Below the pieces are notes generated by a model. The model worked only from the letters and a program-made list of their open reading frames with translations. It ran no database searches and had not been told where the DNA came from. Below, piece after piece: positions 10,401 through 17,983 of a DNA stretch of 58,282 nt. A program made the translations under genes and the position numbers. Each line of letters opens with the position of its first letter. The stretch's first letter is position 1. The DNA is from an uncultured Aeromonadales bacterium (GTDB lineage: Bacteria > Pseudomonadota > Gammaproteobacteria > Enterobacterales > Succinivibrionaceae), in the NCBI GenBank assembly GCA_902782145.1, contig CACZLZ010000013.1:1-58282 (forward strand), given 5' to 3'.

Positions 10401-11141
10401 GGCGTTGGCATTCTCCATGCGCAGCCGGTGGCGGCAGCAGGTGATGTACTCAGCAAAACTGTCCCCGAAGATCCGGCTGCCCCGGCGCTCCTTCAGGAAG
10501 GCCATAAGGCGCCGCATGTCCGCCTGGGGATAGTGATCCAGCAGATCCCGGACGGCGATCTCCTCCTCCAGCACCCCGTACAGCTTCCGGACATCCGCCA
10601 GCCGGATGCTGGTGCCCGGCAGGTAGAACAGCCCCAGAAGCACCACCACCCGGTCACTCACGGTGCTGCGGATCACCGCCTCCAGCACAGTCACCGTGGT
10701 GTCCGGCCTGAGGCTCCGGGTGGCCGCCTCGCTGCCATCGGGATCCCGGCCGTAGAAGCCCCGGATGTAAGACACAAGGGATCTGTCCGTGCGGTCGCCC
10801 TGGGCGGCGGCGATGTTGTAGGAGTTCTTGCCGGCGCTGATGAGCAGTGTCATGAGGCCGTCCATAAGGGTGGTCTTGCCCGCGCCGTTCTCCCCGGTGA
10901 TCAGGGTGCCGGTGGGGTTGATCTCCACGGTGTGGATCCCGCAGAAGGTGCCCCAGTTGCACAGGTGGAGCCTTGCCAGGCGGAACTGCTCATATTTTTC
11001 ATCCGGGGGCGTGAACAGGGAAAACTGGGGGCCGTCCCGGTAGGCCCCGGCCTCCGGGGAAGCCCCCTCCGGCAGCGCTCCATCCCCAGCCGGCAGGCTG
11101 TCTGCCCCGGCCATGCCCGTGTCCTCAGTCAGATCTGTCAC
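7407..11141 (-). CDS. jetC: JetC, SMC-like (MukB/MksB-type) ATPase of type I Wadjet
   Basis: Motor of the Wadjet loop-extruding condensin; with JetA and JetB it recognises and compacts plasmid-sized circles. The protein has 1244 residues. Walker A GENGAGKTT is at 83-91, long coiled-coil arms follow, then the signature KSGGEKESF near 1032 and Walker B TVFLDEAFS near 1070. About 88 residues after the ATPase head (1157-1244) form an acidic Gly/Ser/Glu/Asp tail that is not part of the usual fold. An N-terminal leader of about 45 residues precedes the head. The start is GTG, overlapping the jetB stop by four bases (GTGA). Very long ORFs exist on the opposite strand here, but only as composition shadows. 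Confidence 0.93.
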   Translation of the reverse strand: MTDLTEDTGMAGADSLPAGDGALPEGASPEAGAYRDGPQFSLFTPPDEKYEQFRLARLHLCNWGTFCGIHTVEINPTGTLITGENGAGKTTLMDGLMTLLISAGKNSYNIAAAQGDRTDRSLVSYIRGFYGRDPDGSEAATRSLRPDTTVTVLEAVIRSTVSDRVVVLLGLFYLPGTSIRLADVRKLYGVLEEEIAVRDLLDHYPQADMRRLMAFLKERRGSRIFGDSFAEYITCCRHRLRMENANAPALLSRALGLKKIDNLTNIIRNLVLEPGDVPAAAQAALQQFADLSSTHQRLVDAREQEKVLAPLTDLSASREGAEKVRDDLAQAESQIVPYTAGLGLEWCLGESARAEAAILDLEGREQSLETSRGQWQVKLDGYRLKYSSLGGEAVERARDELAKAQEGLSATSQRAERYLLLARLLGLPEKISRENFSSNRLACQRLEREAEALAEGNDTRRGEVRGEISRLTERRDEMNREIELLRQHPDSNVDPRFIRLRDQLAEELDLPAHRMVFAAELMEVKRDESHWRGAIERALGGFRQTLLVDPENCPAITGWLSTRHTGLHVRVQEVGRQREKPDSFRADGFLAKLLWKDHPFTLWLKCHLLGRDLICVDTLEALNATELSLHPSGIIHFRKGYFEKKDLTRIDDQHDWQLGFSSRERMEILLRDRDAAADRLRELEGEFQKLRQSLHEIENSRKAVEELRAVTDFAMIDQDVPRKRIRELEDHIRELSGNTELDRFRQLMDEAQAEWERIDRKLRDLEGDLTAARGRKERLDGYRETLSRETGEVDPGCGKYLADAVARLKLRAEELFGSAGRGAIRSALAALAAANEKAVRDLENRMGRILLNFKKTWPALALEWDEEDTSQENVDRYLAFLFRLRREGLPALEDDFREKLTHETSQTVAHIDTAIDHEIHGILDRIDQINQVLGRTEFDRNCYLRIVARENREPENIRNFNRDMRRVLSLVGSNDYEKRFQYLSTVMDTLRDALGSSSISGKQLLDPRLRMEFTAQKIRRDTDAVVDVLDSSSGKSGGEKESFAGAVLASSLAYVLTPEGSQAPAYCTVFLDEAFSATSERFNEQLLKIFRELKLHVNLLTPFKNIDIVRDYAESIVIVTKNEETRNSSVSYMSWEDYELRRRQALERKAAERLLALEVIQESGEEEQISGGEDPVDADLDGTEGESGDGDVAESESEAATGAVGLDEDGSGLGSGSGFRGAVTEDTVSGSLPEDLGLSTDPGM

Positions 11142-11956
11142 TCGTCCTGCTCCATGTCATCGTCAAGCACATCGTCGTCGCCGTTCTCCAGCAGGCCGCT
11201 GCCGGCCTGAATGGCAGCCTTCTCATAGGCTTCCAGGAGGTTTTTCATATCGTCATAGCTCAGGGCTATGCGGATCAGGGGCCGGATAACTATACGCTCC
11301 CCCTGGGGAGAGGAGATGATCTTCACCAGGCGGTACTCCTTGAACCGCTTCAGGACACCGTTAAGGCGCCGCCGCACCCGGGCTGTGGAGCGGGCCATGG
11401 TCCCCACATAGGGAAGGATCATGCCCTCCAGCTGATCCGTGTCCAAAGCCACGGTGGTCTCCCCCTGACCGGAGCGGAGATGGAAGTGGCGCCGGAGCAT
11501 CAGCAGCACCACAGAGTCAAAGGCGTTGAGGCGCCGGGAGGTGATGAGACCGGAGTCAGTGCCTTCATTCTCCGGATCTGCCAGATCCTGGCTGTCCTCA
11601 TCCTCGCTGCCCCCGTCGGCGGTCTCCTCCTCCTCCCGGCGGAGGTTGCGGATATAGACCATGCCGTAGGCCTCATCATCCACCGCCTGGATGTTGATAT
11701 TCCGGAGAAACTCTGCGATCCGCCCCCGGGTCTGGAGATACACAGCATAGGCCTCCGGGCTGTCGTCCTGGGAAATGCTCCCGTACCGGAGCAGTTGCAC
11801 CACCACGTTGCGGACGGTCTGGGAAAAGACGTTCTCATCCCGGGAGACTCCGCCCTCAGCCGGCTCACCGGGCCCCCGGGACGGGGTCATCTCCACGTCC
11901 GCCGGCTCATCCCCGGCCGGGTCCATTATGTCATCCCTCAAAGCATCCTCCATCAC
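11138..11956 (-). CDS. jetB: JetB, MksE-like (DUF4194) subunit of type I Wadjet
   Basis: Kleisin-associated winged-helix subunit (KITE-like, comparable with MukE/MksE) bridging JetA and JetC. The 272 residues show a DUF4194-like middle (LNAFDSVVLLMLRRHF ... RRRLNGVLKRFKEYRLVKII). Two acidic segments stand out: residues about 110-140 (EEEETADGGSEDEDSQD) and the C-terminus (DDDVLDDDMEQDE). It can start at GTG 11956 or at the adjacent ATG 11953; both overlap the jetA stop, which shows tight coupling. Position between jetA and jetC is canonical. Confidence 0.88.
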   Translation of the reverse strand: MMEDALRDDIMDPAGDEPADVEMTPSRGPGEPAEGGVSRDENVFSQTVRNVVVQLLRYGSISQDDSPEAYAVYLQTRGRIAEFLRNINIQAVDDEAYGMVYIRNLRREEEETADGGSEDEDSQDLADPENEGTDSGLITSRRLNAFDSVVLLMLRRHFHLRSGQGETTVALDTDQLEGMILPYVGTMARSTARVRRRLNGVLKRFKEYRLVKIISSPQGERIVIRPLIRIALSYDDMKNLLEAYEKAAIQAGSGLLENGDDDVLDDDMEQDE

Positions 11957-13980
11957 CTGTCCTCCCCGGTGCTCGCAGCGCCGGCGGCCGATCTGCGCCC
12001 TTCCTCATCCATCACCCCGGAGGCACCGGCCGGATCCCGGTCATCGGTTTCACGGATCCGGGAAAAACCGCCCGGATCCATGTCGCCGGAGTCTCCCGCA
12101 GATCCCGGATCCTCCGGGGATCCTAAGCCGTCTCCGGTGTCCCCATCCACGCTGCCGGAAAGCTCTCCCGGAACAACCGCCGCTTTGTTTCCGGTTTCCA
12201 CCGCCGTCCTGGTTGTAGTAGCAGCCTCCGCAGAGCCCTCAGCCACCGCAACAATTTCAGTCTCCGCTGCCGCCTGAGTCACCACTGCAGCTTCAGTCAC
12301 GGTTCCCGCTGGGGTTTCCGCCGCTGGTTTCGCTTCACCTCCGGGAGCCGTATTCACAGTTCCCACATCAGGTGTTACGCTCTCAGTTCTCTCCCCGGGA
12401 GCCGTGCTCAAAGAACCCTCCCCCGGCACTGCACTCACAGTTCCATCCCCGGGCACCGTGCTCACAGTTTCCTCCCCAGGCACTGTGCTCACAGTTTCCT
12501 CCCCAGGCACTGCGCCTTCCGGCACATCCCCAGGCACCGGACCCTCCCGGAGCACCTGCACAGGGATCCGCACCCTGAGGCGCCGTCCCGCCTGCCGGTC
12601 GTCATCAATGACCACCTCCTCTGCGGGAGCATTCTCTGCCAGGGGGACGATGTCCGCAGCCGCCCGGATGTAGCACAGCACCTCCTGGATCCCGTAGCGC
12701 ACCCCGTTGGCAGCAATGGCCGAAGCGGTGGTCGCCCGGCCGGTGGTGCGGTCCAGATAGTCCTGCAGAGCTGCCCGGACCTCCCGCATGCGCACGGTGT
12801 CCATCTGGGCAAAGAGATCCTCAGTGATCTCCGGCTCCTCATTCTCCTCCTGAAGATCCCCGAAGTCCGGCGGGGTCACGGGCTGGGCCGGCACCAGGTT
12901 CTCCACGGATCGGATCCCTGCCCGGCCGAAGTCCAGGGTGAGATCCAGGGGGATCCGGAAAAGTTTCACCCCGGTTTCAGCCAGTTTCATGGCCGCCGCC
13001 TCCAGATCCTTCAGCATCCGGTCCACATGCCGGGACTCGTCCAGTTCGCTGCTGCTGATGAAGATCCTCAGGTTCTCCGCGGTGCGCTGGCGGATGCTGA
13101 TGATCCGGCCACTCTCCACATTGAGCCGATCCACCAGGTTCACCAGGAAGCGCCGCTCCTGGGGCTCCAGGAAGCCGGCGATGGGCTGGGCCAGGATCCC
13201 CCGGATCCGGGAGGTGAAGCCGTCCCGGAGATCCTTGTCGGAGATCAGGCGGTAAAAGCCCTCATAGGCGGCGCCATACTCGGATTTACGGTGCTCGATC
13301 TCGGCGTCCAGCAGGCGCCGGAGCATTTCACCCTTGGTCATCCGGGACTGGGCCATGCAACTCCTGAGCTCCTGATCATCCCGCCGGCACTCCTCCTCCA
13401 GAAGCCGGAAGTCCGCCGGCAGGCGGCAGGCCAGATCGTAGACCGCCCGGATCTTCTCTTTCTGCTCGGTGTCGGTGAGGGCCACATCCGTGCCCTCCCG
13501 GATGCTGCGGATCTCCTCATCCAAGAGTTTCTTCTGACGCTTAAGCTCGTCAATCCGGGCCCGCTTGCTGCCGGTAACATGGATGAACAAGCTCTGGACC
13601 TCATTCTGCAGGATCTGCAGATGGGTGGCGGAGGTGGAGACGATACGCCGCCCCAGGACCCGGCAGAAATCCAGGGCCTTCTGGGCGGCATCGGTCATGG
13701 ACAGCTGGTTGTCCAGCTCCCGGATCCAGCCCGCGTCAATCCACTGCCGGAAATAATAGGTGGCACCCTGCCAGTTGATCTCCGGACGCTTCTCTGCCAG
13801 TTCTCCCAAAAACTCCGTGAGCCGCTCCCGGGCGTCCACATAGTCCGCCTCGCTGACCTCAGCGAAAAGGTTCTTCAGGAAAGCCATGGTCAGGGGCGCA
13901 TGCTCCGAGCGGAGAAGCCGTAAGGTGGCATTGTCCACGGTCATGCGGCTGTAGTCATAATAGTCGTCTATGTAAGCCAA
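11953..13980 (-). CDS. jetA: JetA, kleisin (DUF3375/MukF-like) subunit of type I Wadjet
   Basis: Kleisin that closes the JetC ring. Residues 1-470 match the DUF3375 layout: a winged-helix-rich N-terminus (TLRLLRSEHAPLTMAFL), a central helical region (DELKRQKKLLDEEI) and the KGEMLRRLLDAEIEH segment. This places the system in Wadjet type I. From about residue 480 to 675 the protein becomes a Pro/Glu/Thr/Val-rich, probably disordered tail that begins with nine-residue repeats (VPGEETVST). The start is TTG at 13980, chosen because a GGGGGAAGG ribosome site precedes it; the next ATG (codon 13) has none. First gene of the operon. Confidence 0.88.
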   Translation of the reverse strand: MAYIDDYYDYSRMTVDNATLRLLRSEHAPLTMAFLKNLFAEVSEADYVDARERLTEFLGELAEKRPEINWQGATYYFRQWIDAGWIRELDNQLSMTDAAQKALDFCRVLGRRIVSTSATHLQILQNEVQSLFIHVTGSKRARIDELKRQKKLLDEEIRSIREGTDVALTDTEQKEKIRAVYDLACRLPADFRLLEEECRRDDQELRSCMAQSRMTKGEMLRRLLDAEIEHRKSEYGAAYEGFYRLISDKDLRDGFTSRIRGILAQPIAGFLEPQERRFLVNLVDRLNVESGRIISIRQRTAENLRIFISSSELDESRHVDRMLKDLEAAAMKLAETGVKLFRIPLDLTLDFGRAGIRSVENLVPAQPVTPPDFGDLQEENEEPEITEDLFAQMDTVRMREVRAALQDYLDRTTGRATTASAIAANGVRYGIQEVLCYIRAAADIVPLAENAPAEEVVIDDDRQAGRRLRVRIPVQVLREGPVPGDVPEGAVPGEETVSTVPGEETVSTVPGDGTVSAVPGEGSLSTAPGERTESVTPDVGTVNTAPGGEAKPAAETPAGTVTEAAVVTQAAAETEIVAVAEGSAEAATTTRTAVETGNKAAVVPGELSGSVDGDTGDGLGSPEDPGSAGDSGDMDPGGFSRIRETDDRDPAGASGVMDEEGRRSAAGAASTGEDR
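12371..12505 (-). repeat. Degenerate 27-bp tandem repeats inside jetA
   Basis: Units start at 12425, 12452 and 12479. The last two differ at a single base and the first is slightly diverged; one or two decayed units lie to the left. Each unit encodes nine residues of the type VPG-E-x-TVST, so copy-number change stays in frame. It lies in the disordered tail of JetA. Confidence 0.75.
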
Positions 13981-14225
13981 ACCTTCCCCCGGAAATCAAA
14001 CTGACAGCAATTTAAGGGCAATACCCCGGCATGATCCCAATCCCCTGCTGGAGGACGGGGGAAGATCTCACACCGGTGAGTTCATTCCCGGCAAAACCTG
14101 CGGGAAATGCTCTCTATCCTAACAGGCTCAGGCAACAAAAAAAACTTTGCCCCCGGAGACCTGACACATCTCAGCAAAGCAGACAGGCATGATCTGCCCT
14201 CTGCCCCGGACCTGCCCAGTCAAAG

Positions 14226-14241
14226 TGCTAATATATTAGCA
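14226..14241. promoter_or_regulatory. Operator O1 of hipBA: perfect 16-bp palindrome
   Basis: TGCTAATATATTAGCA is a perfect palindrome 61 bp before hipB. A second copy with two mismatches lies 41 bp downstream, about four helical turns. HipB-type regulators bind such paired palindromes to autorepress their operon; binding here is inference. Confidence 0.65.
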
Positions 14242-14266
14242 AATTATGGCTATTTTACCGGTCTTT

Positions 14267-14282
14267 TGCTAAAATATGAGCA
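14267..14282. promoter_or_regulatory. Operator O2 of hipBA, overlapping the probable -10
   Basis: TGCTAAAATATGAGCA matches O1 at 14 of 16 positions and contains TAAAAT (14270-14275), a good -10 candidate. It ends 19 bp before the hipB ATG, so an occupied site would block initiation. Confidence 0.6.
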
Positions 14283-14301
14283 CTTATAAGGATGCAAGCC
14301 T

Positions 14302-14589
14302 ATGTTTCTTGAAACACCTGCCGCAATGGCACTCGGGGTGGCCCACCGGTTCCGGGACTTCCGCCGAAGCCGGAAAATCACCCTCCGGGAACTGAGTGCC
14401 CAAAGCGGGGTCCCTTATTCAACCCTGAGGCGCTTTGAGAGCACCGGGGAGATCTCCTTCCTGGCCTTTGTGAAACTCACCTCAGCATTAGAGCAGGACA
14501 GCCAGATAACCAGTCTCTTCGCCCATGTGCCGCCCTCCTCCATAGAGGATGTGATCCGTGAAAACCGCCTCCGTGCCGGAAAAAACTGA
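14302..14589 (+). CDS. hipB: HipB-like XRE-family antitoxin/repressor
   Basis: A 95-residue helix-turn-helix protein. The HTH core is about residues 24-60 (ITLRELSAQSGVPYSTLRRFE), followed by FLAFVKLTSALEQ, the usual XRE layout. A ribosome site AAGGA lies just upstream of the ATG. It overlaps the 5' end of hipA by about 32 bases, as antitoxin and toxin genes often do, and its promoter carries the two palindromes above. It probably neutralises HipA and represses its own operon. Function rests on family and context. Confidence 0.85.
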   Translation: MFLETPAAMALGVAHRFRDFRRSRKITLRELSAQSGVPYSTLRRFESTGEISFLAFVKLTSALEQDSQITSLFAHVPPSSIEDVIRENRLRAGKN

Positions 14590-15694
14590 CCTTTTCCTCG
14601 GGGAGAAACATGTGGGCACCATGGCCCCGTACAGGCGATCCCTGACCGCCTTTCAATACTCCCCCTCCTGGCTCCAGGATGGGTACGCCATCAGCCCCTT
14701 CTCCCTGCCCCTGAAGCCCGGGGTGCAGATCCCCCGGGATCACACGTTCTCAGGACTCTTCGGGATCTTTGCCGGCTCGCTCCCTGATGGCTGGGGAAGG
14801 CTTCTCACTGACCGGCTGCTGCAACAAAGGGGGATCCCGCCAGAGACGGTAGGTCCTCTGGAAAGGCTCTCCCTGGTGGGCAGAGGCGGCATGGGGGCCC
14901 TGGAATACCGGCCGGCCGAGGATCTTGCGATCCGGGGATCAACCGGCGATCTGGATCTTCTGGCCGCAGAATGCCGGAAGATCCTGGGATCAGAAAAGGA
15001 TGGAGACGCGGCGGCCCTGCTGAGCATGTCCGGCTTTTCCGGAGGCGCCCGGCCCAAGATCATCCTGCAGGACAGCAGCGGGGAATGGCTGGTCAAATTC
15101 CCGTCCCCCGGGGATCCGGCAAACATCGGACAGATGGAATATGACTATAACCTGTGCGCCCGGGAATGCGGCATTGAAGTTCCGGAGATCCGGCTTTTTC
15201 CCTCCGGGAACTCCCCAGGCTATTTCGGCGTCCGGAGATTTGACCGGATCCCCTCAGGCTCCGGGATCCGGAAAGTGCATATGGCAACAGTTTCAGCACT
15301 GCTGGAAGTGTCCCACAGGTACCCCTCCCTGGACTACTCCTCCCTTATGGCCCTGACCTGGCAGCTCACCCGGCAGGCCGATCAGGTGCTGCGGATGTTC
15401 CGCCTCATGTGCTTCAACATCTTCGCCCATAACCGGGATGATCATTCCAGCAACTTCAGCTTTCTCCACGACGGCGCCGCCTGGCGCCTGGCACCGGCCT
15501 ATGATCTCACCTGGTCATCATCCATGGGCGGAGAGCACGCCACCACCGTTGCCGGTGAGGGCCGGAACCCGGGAATGGAGCAGATTCTGCAGATTGCCAG
15601 AGGCGCCGGGATCCGGGAAACGAAGGCCCGGGCTGTGGCAGAGGAGGTCCGGGAGAAGGTAATGTCACACCTTGCAGGATATCTGAAGAACTGA
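14558..15694 (+). CDS. hipA: HipA-like Ser/Thr protein kinase toxin
   Basis: Kinase toxin of the HipBA family; known members phosphorylate aminoacyl-tRNA synthetases such as GltX and cause growth arrest or persistence. The 378 residues show the HipA N-terminal fold (GLFGIFAGSLPDGWGRLLTDRLL), a Gly-rich loop (SMSGFSGGARPKI), a probable ATP-binding lysine in WLVKF, the catalytic segment HNRDDHSSNFSFL at about residues 289-301 and the metal-binding LAPAYDLTWS. All key kinase residues appear present. The frame starts with GTG at 14558; a second GTG five codons on is also possible. It converges with rlmN. Confidence 0.87.
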   Translation: MKTASVPEKTDLFLGEKHVGTMAPYRRSLTAFQYSPSWLQDGYAISPFSLPLKPGVQIPRDHTFSGLFGIFAGSLPDGWGRLLTDRLLQQRGIPPETVGPLERLSLVGRGGMGALEYRPAEDLAIRGSTGDLDLLAAECRKILGSEKDGDAAALLSMSGFSGGARPKIILQDSSGEWLVKFPSPGDPANIGQMEYDYNLCARECGIEVPEIRLFPSGNSPGYFGVRRFDRIPSGSGIRKVHMATVSALLEVSHRYPSLDYSSLMALTWQLTRQADQVLRMFRLMCFNIFAHNRDDHSSNFSFLHDGAAWRLAPAYDLTWSSSMGGEHATTVAGEGRNPGMEQILQIARGAGIRETKARAVAEEVREKVMSHLAGYLKN

Positions 15695-15933
15695 CAGCCG
15701 CCAGTCTTCAGTTCCGCCTGCAGAGGCACACTGGAGAAAGATGCGCACAGCAAAAAGGTGATCCCGCCAGGAGGAACAGACATGACTGCTGCGGGAAGGC
15801 GCTGTGCTTTCTGATCTGATCCGCTCCGATCTTGCGCGGTCTGACCGCACTGCACGTCGCTGTTCTGAACTGCCCGGTTCAGCCCGGAGATCCGGAAGAG
15901 CCCCGGGACCGGCAACGGAAACGCCAGAAATTC

Positions 15934-17082
15934 TCAGTCAGCCTTCTGGAAAGCTATCCGATCAGATCCGGCAGTCTCATCAGATGGATCTGATCCGGCC
16001 AGACGGCGCAGGCGGTTCTCCACATTGCCCACCAGCTGGCCGCAGGCGGCGTCAATGTCGTCCCCCCGGGTTTTCCGGACCACCACCGTGTAGCCCGCAT
16101 CCATGAGGATCTGGGAGAAGCGGCCCACCCGGGCAGATCCAGGCTTGCGGAAGGAGCAGTCAGGATGGGGATTGAAGGGAATGAGGTTGATCTTGCAGGG
16201 AATGGTCCGCAGCAGGGACGCCAGCTGCCGGGCCTCGGCCTCCCCGTCATTCACATGATCCAGGAGGACATACTCCACCGTGACCCGGCCATGGTTGCCC
16301 CGGGCCCGGGAGAGATAGCGCCGGACTGCGGACAGCACCTGGGCGATGGGATAGCGGTCGTTGATGGGCATGATCCGGCTGCGCAGGGCGTCATTGGGAG
16401 CATGGAGGGACAGGGCCAGGGCCACATCCACCCGCTGGGAAAGCTGATCCAGGGCCTCAGGGAGCCCCGCGGTGGACACCGTGACCCGGCGCTTGGAAAG
16501 GCCGAAGGCGTGATCGTCCAGGAGGATCTGACAGGCGGAGACCACATTGTTCAGGTTCAGCAGGGGCTCACCCATGCCCATCATCACCACATTGGTGACC
16601 GCCCGCTCCTCGGTCTTCCGGGTGAAGCCCAGGACACTGGAGGCCCGCCACACCTGCCCCACGATCTCGGACACCGTGAGGTTCCGGCTGAAACCCTGCC
16701 GGCCGGTGGAGCAGAAAGCGCAGCCCAGGGGGCAACCCGCCTGGGTGGAGATGCACAGTGTTCCCCGATCATCCTCGGGAATGAACACCGACTCGATCTC
16801 CTGGGTGCCCACCCGCAGGGCCCACTTCACCGAGCCGTCCCGGGAGCGCTGCTCCCGGGTGATCTCCGGGGCGGCGATGACCGCAGCCTCTGCCAGACGG
16901 GCCCTGAGATCCCGGTTCAGATCGGTCATCTGGGCGAAGTCGTCCACCCCGTAGCGGTAGATCCACTTCATGATCTGATCGGCACGGAAGGACTTCTCCC
17001 CCATGCCCTCAAGGAAGGAGATCATCTCCTTCCTGGTCAGCCCCAGAAGGCTGATCTTCTCCCCGGCTGCTGCTGAGTCCAT
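15934..17082 (-). CDS. rlmN: RlmN, dual-specificity 23S rRNA/tRNA adenine-C2 methyltransferase
   Basis: Radical SAM enzyme that methylates C2 of A2503 in 23S rRNA and of A37 in some tRNAs. The 382 residues contain the radical-SAM cysteines in CPLGCAFC (near residue 120) and the second catalytic cysteine in [12 protein letters not shown] (near 347). The start ATG at 17082 is 24 bp after ndk. Order ndk-rlmN is as in enterobacteria. The ribosome site (GTAGGGG) is weak and distant. Confidence 0.96.
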   Translation of the reverse strand: MDSAAAGEKISLLGLTRKEMISFLEGMGEKSFRADQIMKWIYRYGVDDFAQMTDLNRDLRARLAEAAVIAAPEITREQRSRDGSVKWALRVGTQEIESVFIPEDDRGTLCISTQAGCPLGCAFCSTGRQGFSRNLTVSEIVGQVWRASSVLGFTRKTEERAVTNVVMMGMGEPLLNLNNVVSACQILLDDHAFGLSKRRVTVSTAGLPEALDQLSQRVDVALALSLHAPNDALRSRIMPINDRYPIAQVLSAVRRYLSRARGNHGRVTVEYVLLDHVNDGEAEARQLASLLRTIPCKINLIPFNPHPDCSFRKPGSARVGRFSQILMDAGYTVVVRKTRGDDIDAACGQLVGNVENRLRRLAGSDPSDETAGSDRIAFQKAD

Positions 17083-17106
17083 GACAGCGGCGCTTGGCCC
17101 CTACCC

Positions 17107-17538
17107 TCAGCGGGAGCGGGGGCAGATCTCGCTTTCGGAGAAGAAGAAGTGGATCTCCTCGAAGGCAGCCTCCTCACTGTCGGAGCCGTGGACCGCATTC
17201 TCCTCAATGCTCTTGGCATAGTCGGAGCGGATGGTGCCGGAGCGGGCCTTGCGGGGATCGGTGTCACCGATGATCTCCCGGTGCTTGCGGATGGCGTCAT
17301 CACCCTCCAGCACGGAGATCATGACCGGGCCTGACACCATATAGTCCACCAGCTCCATGAAGAAGGGCTTGTCCCGGAGCTTGCTGTAGAAAAGCATGGC
17401 CTGCTCAGGACGGAAATGCACCATCTTGGCGGCAATGATCCTGAGGCCCGCATTCTCAAAACGGTGGTAGACGTCGCCAATGAGATCCCGGGCAACCACG
17501 TCGGGCTTGATAATAGAAAGAGTTCTCTGAAGAGCCAT
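17107..17538 (-). CDS. ndk: Nucleoside-diphosphate kinase
   Basis: Transfers the gamma phosphate between nucleoside tri- and diphosphates through a phosphohistidine. The 143 residues begin [15 protein letters not shown] and carry the active-site histidine in NAVHGSDS. The frame is open for 26 more codons, but the ATG at 17538 has a GGAGG ribosome site and matches the family start. It sits between pepB and rlmN, as in related genomes. Confidence 0.97.
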   Translation of the reverse strand: MALQRTLSIIKPDVVARDLIGDVYHRFENAGLRIIAAKMVHFRPEQAMLFYSKLRDKPFFMELVDYMVSGPVMISVLEGDDAIRKHREIIGDTDPRKARSGTIRSDYAKSIEENAVHGSDSEEAAFEEIHFFFSESEICPRSR

Positions 17539-17983
17539 AACCGCTAACCTCCATGACTGCGGCGCCATGCCTTGTGCCCACCTTCCAGGAAGGCACCATG
17601 CCGCCGTAAAAAACAAAAGATCCCCCGGGGACCCTTATCTGCAAAAAGATAAAAGGAAACCGCCCCGGCAGCGGCCGCAAAACCCGGGCTGACCTTGCGG
17701 CAGCACCCCCGGCGGTCTTCCTGCTGGAACAGATCCAGTTTCTGATCCTATTCTGACAGCAAAAAGCCAGAACCGGTGTGATCAGAGTCAATTAAAGTTT
17801 AACACAGGGCTTGTCCGGCGCCAAACAGGTTTACAGGGAGCCGGAACATATACACCGGATCCCCGCCCAAGAAACCCACCCCGGAGGATCTCCCCGCCCC
17901 TAAGACCCACCCCGGAGGGATGGATCCTGGAGGGATGGGTCCTGGAGCCGCAACAGGTTGCCCGCTCCCGGGGAAGCACCCCC
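17539..17983. other. Spacer between pepB and ndk, with a 15-bp tandem repeat
   Basis: No gene is supported in these 445 bp. Bases 17914-17928 and 17929-17943 are a tandem pair (GGAGGGATGGATCCT, one mismatch). An AT-rich stretch at 17760-17805 containing TTGACT on the minus strand is the likely place of an ndk promoter, but I see no matching -10. Confidence 0.4.

Noticed and set aside
7854-11210. A 1118-codon ORF on the plus strand
   Set aside because: It lies antisense to jetC and is rich in Pro, Gln, Gly, Leu and His, as expected from the complement of GC-rich codons. It has no domain or ribosome site.
12371-12505. CRISPR-like array
   Set aside because: The repeats are adjacent without spacers and lie in frame inside jetA; they are a minisatellite.
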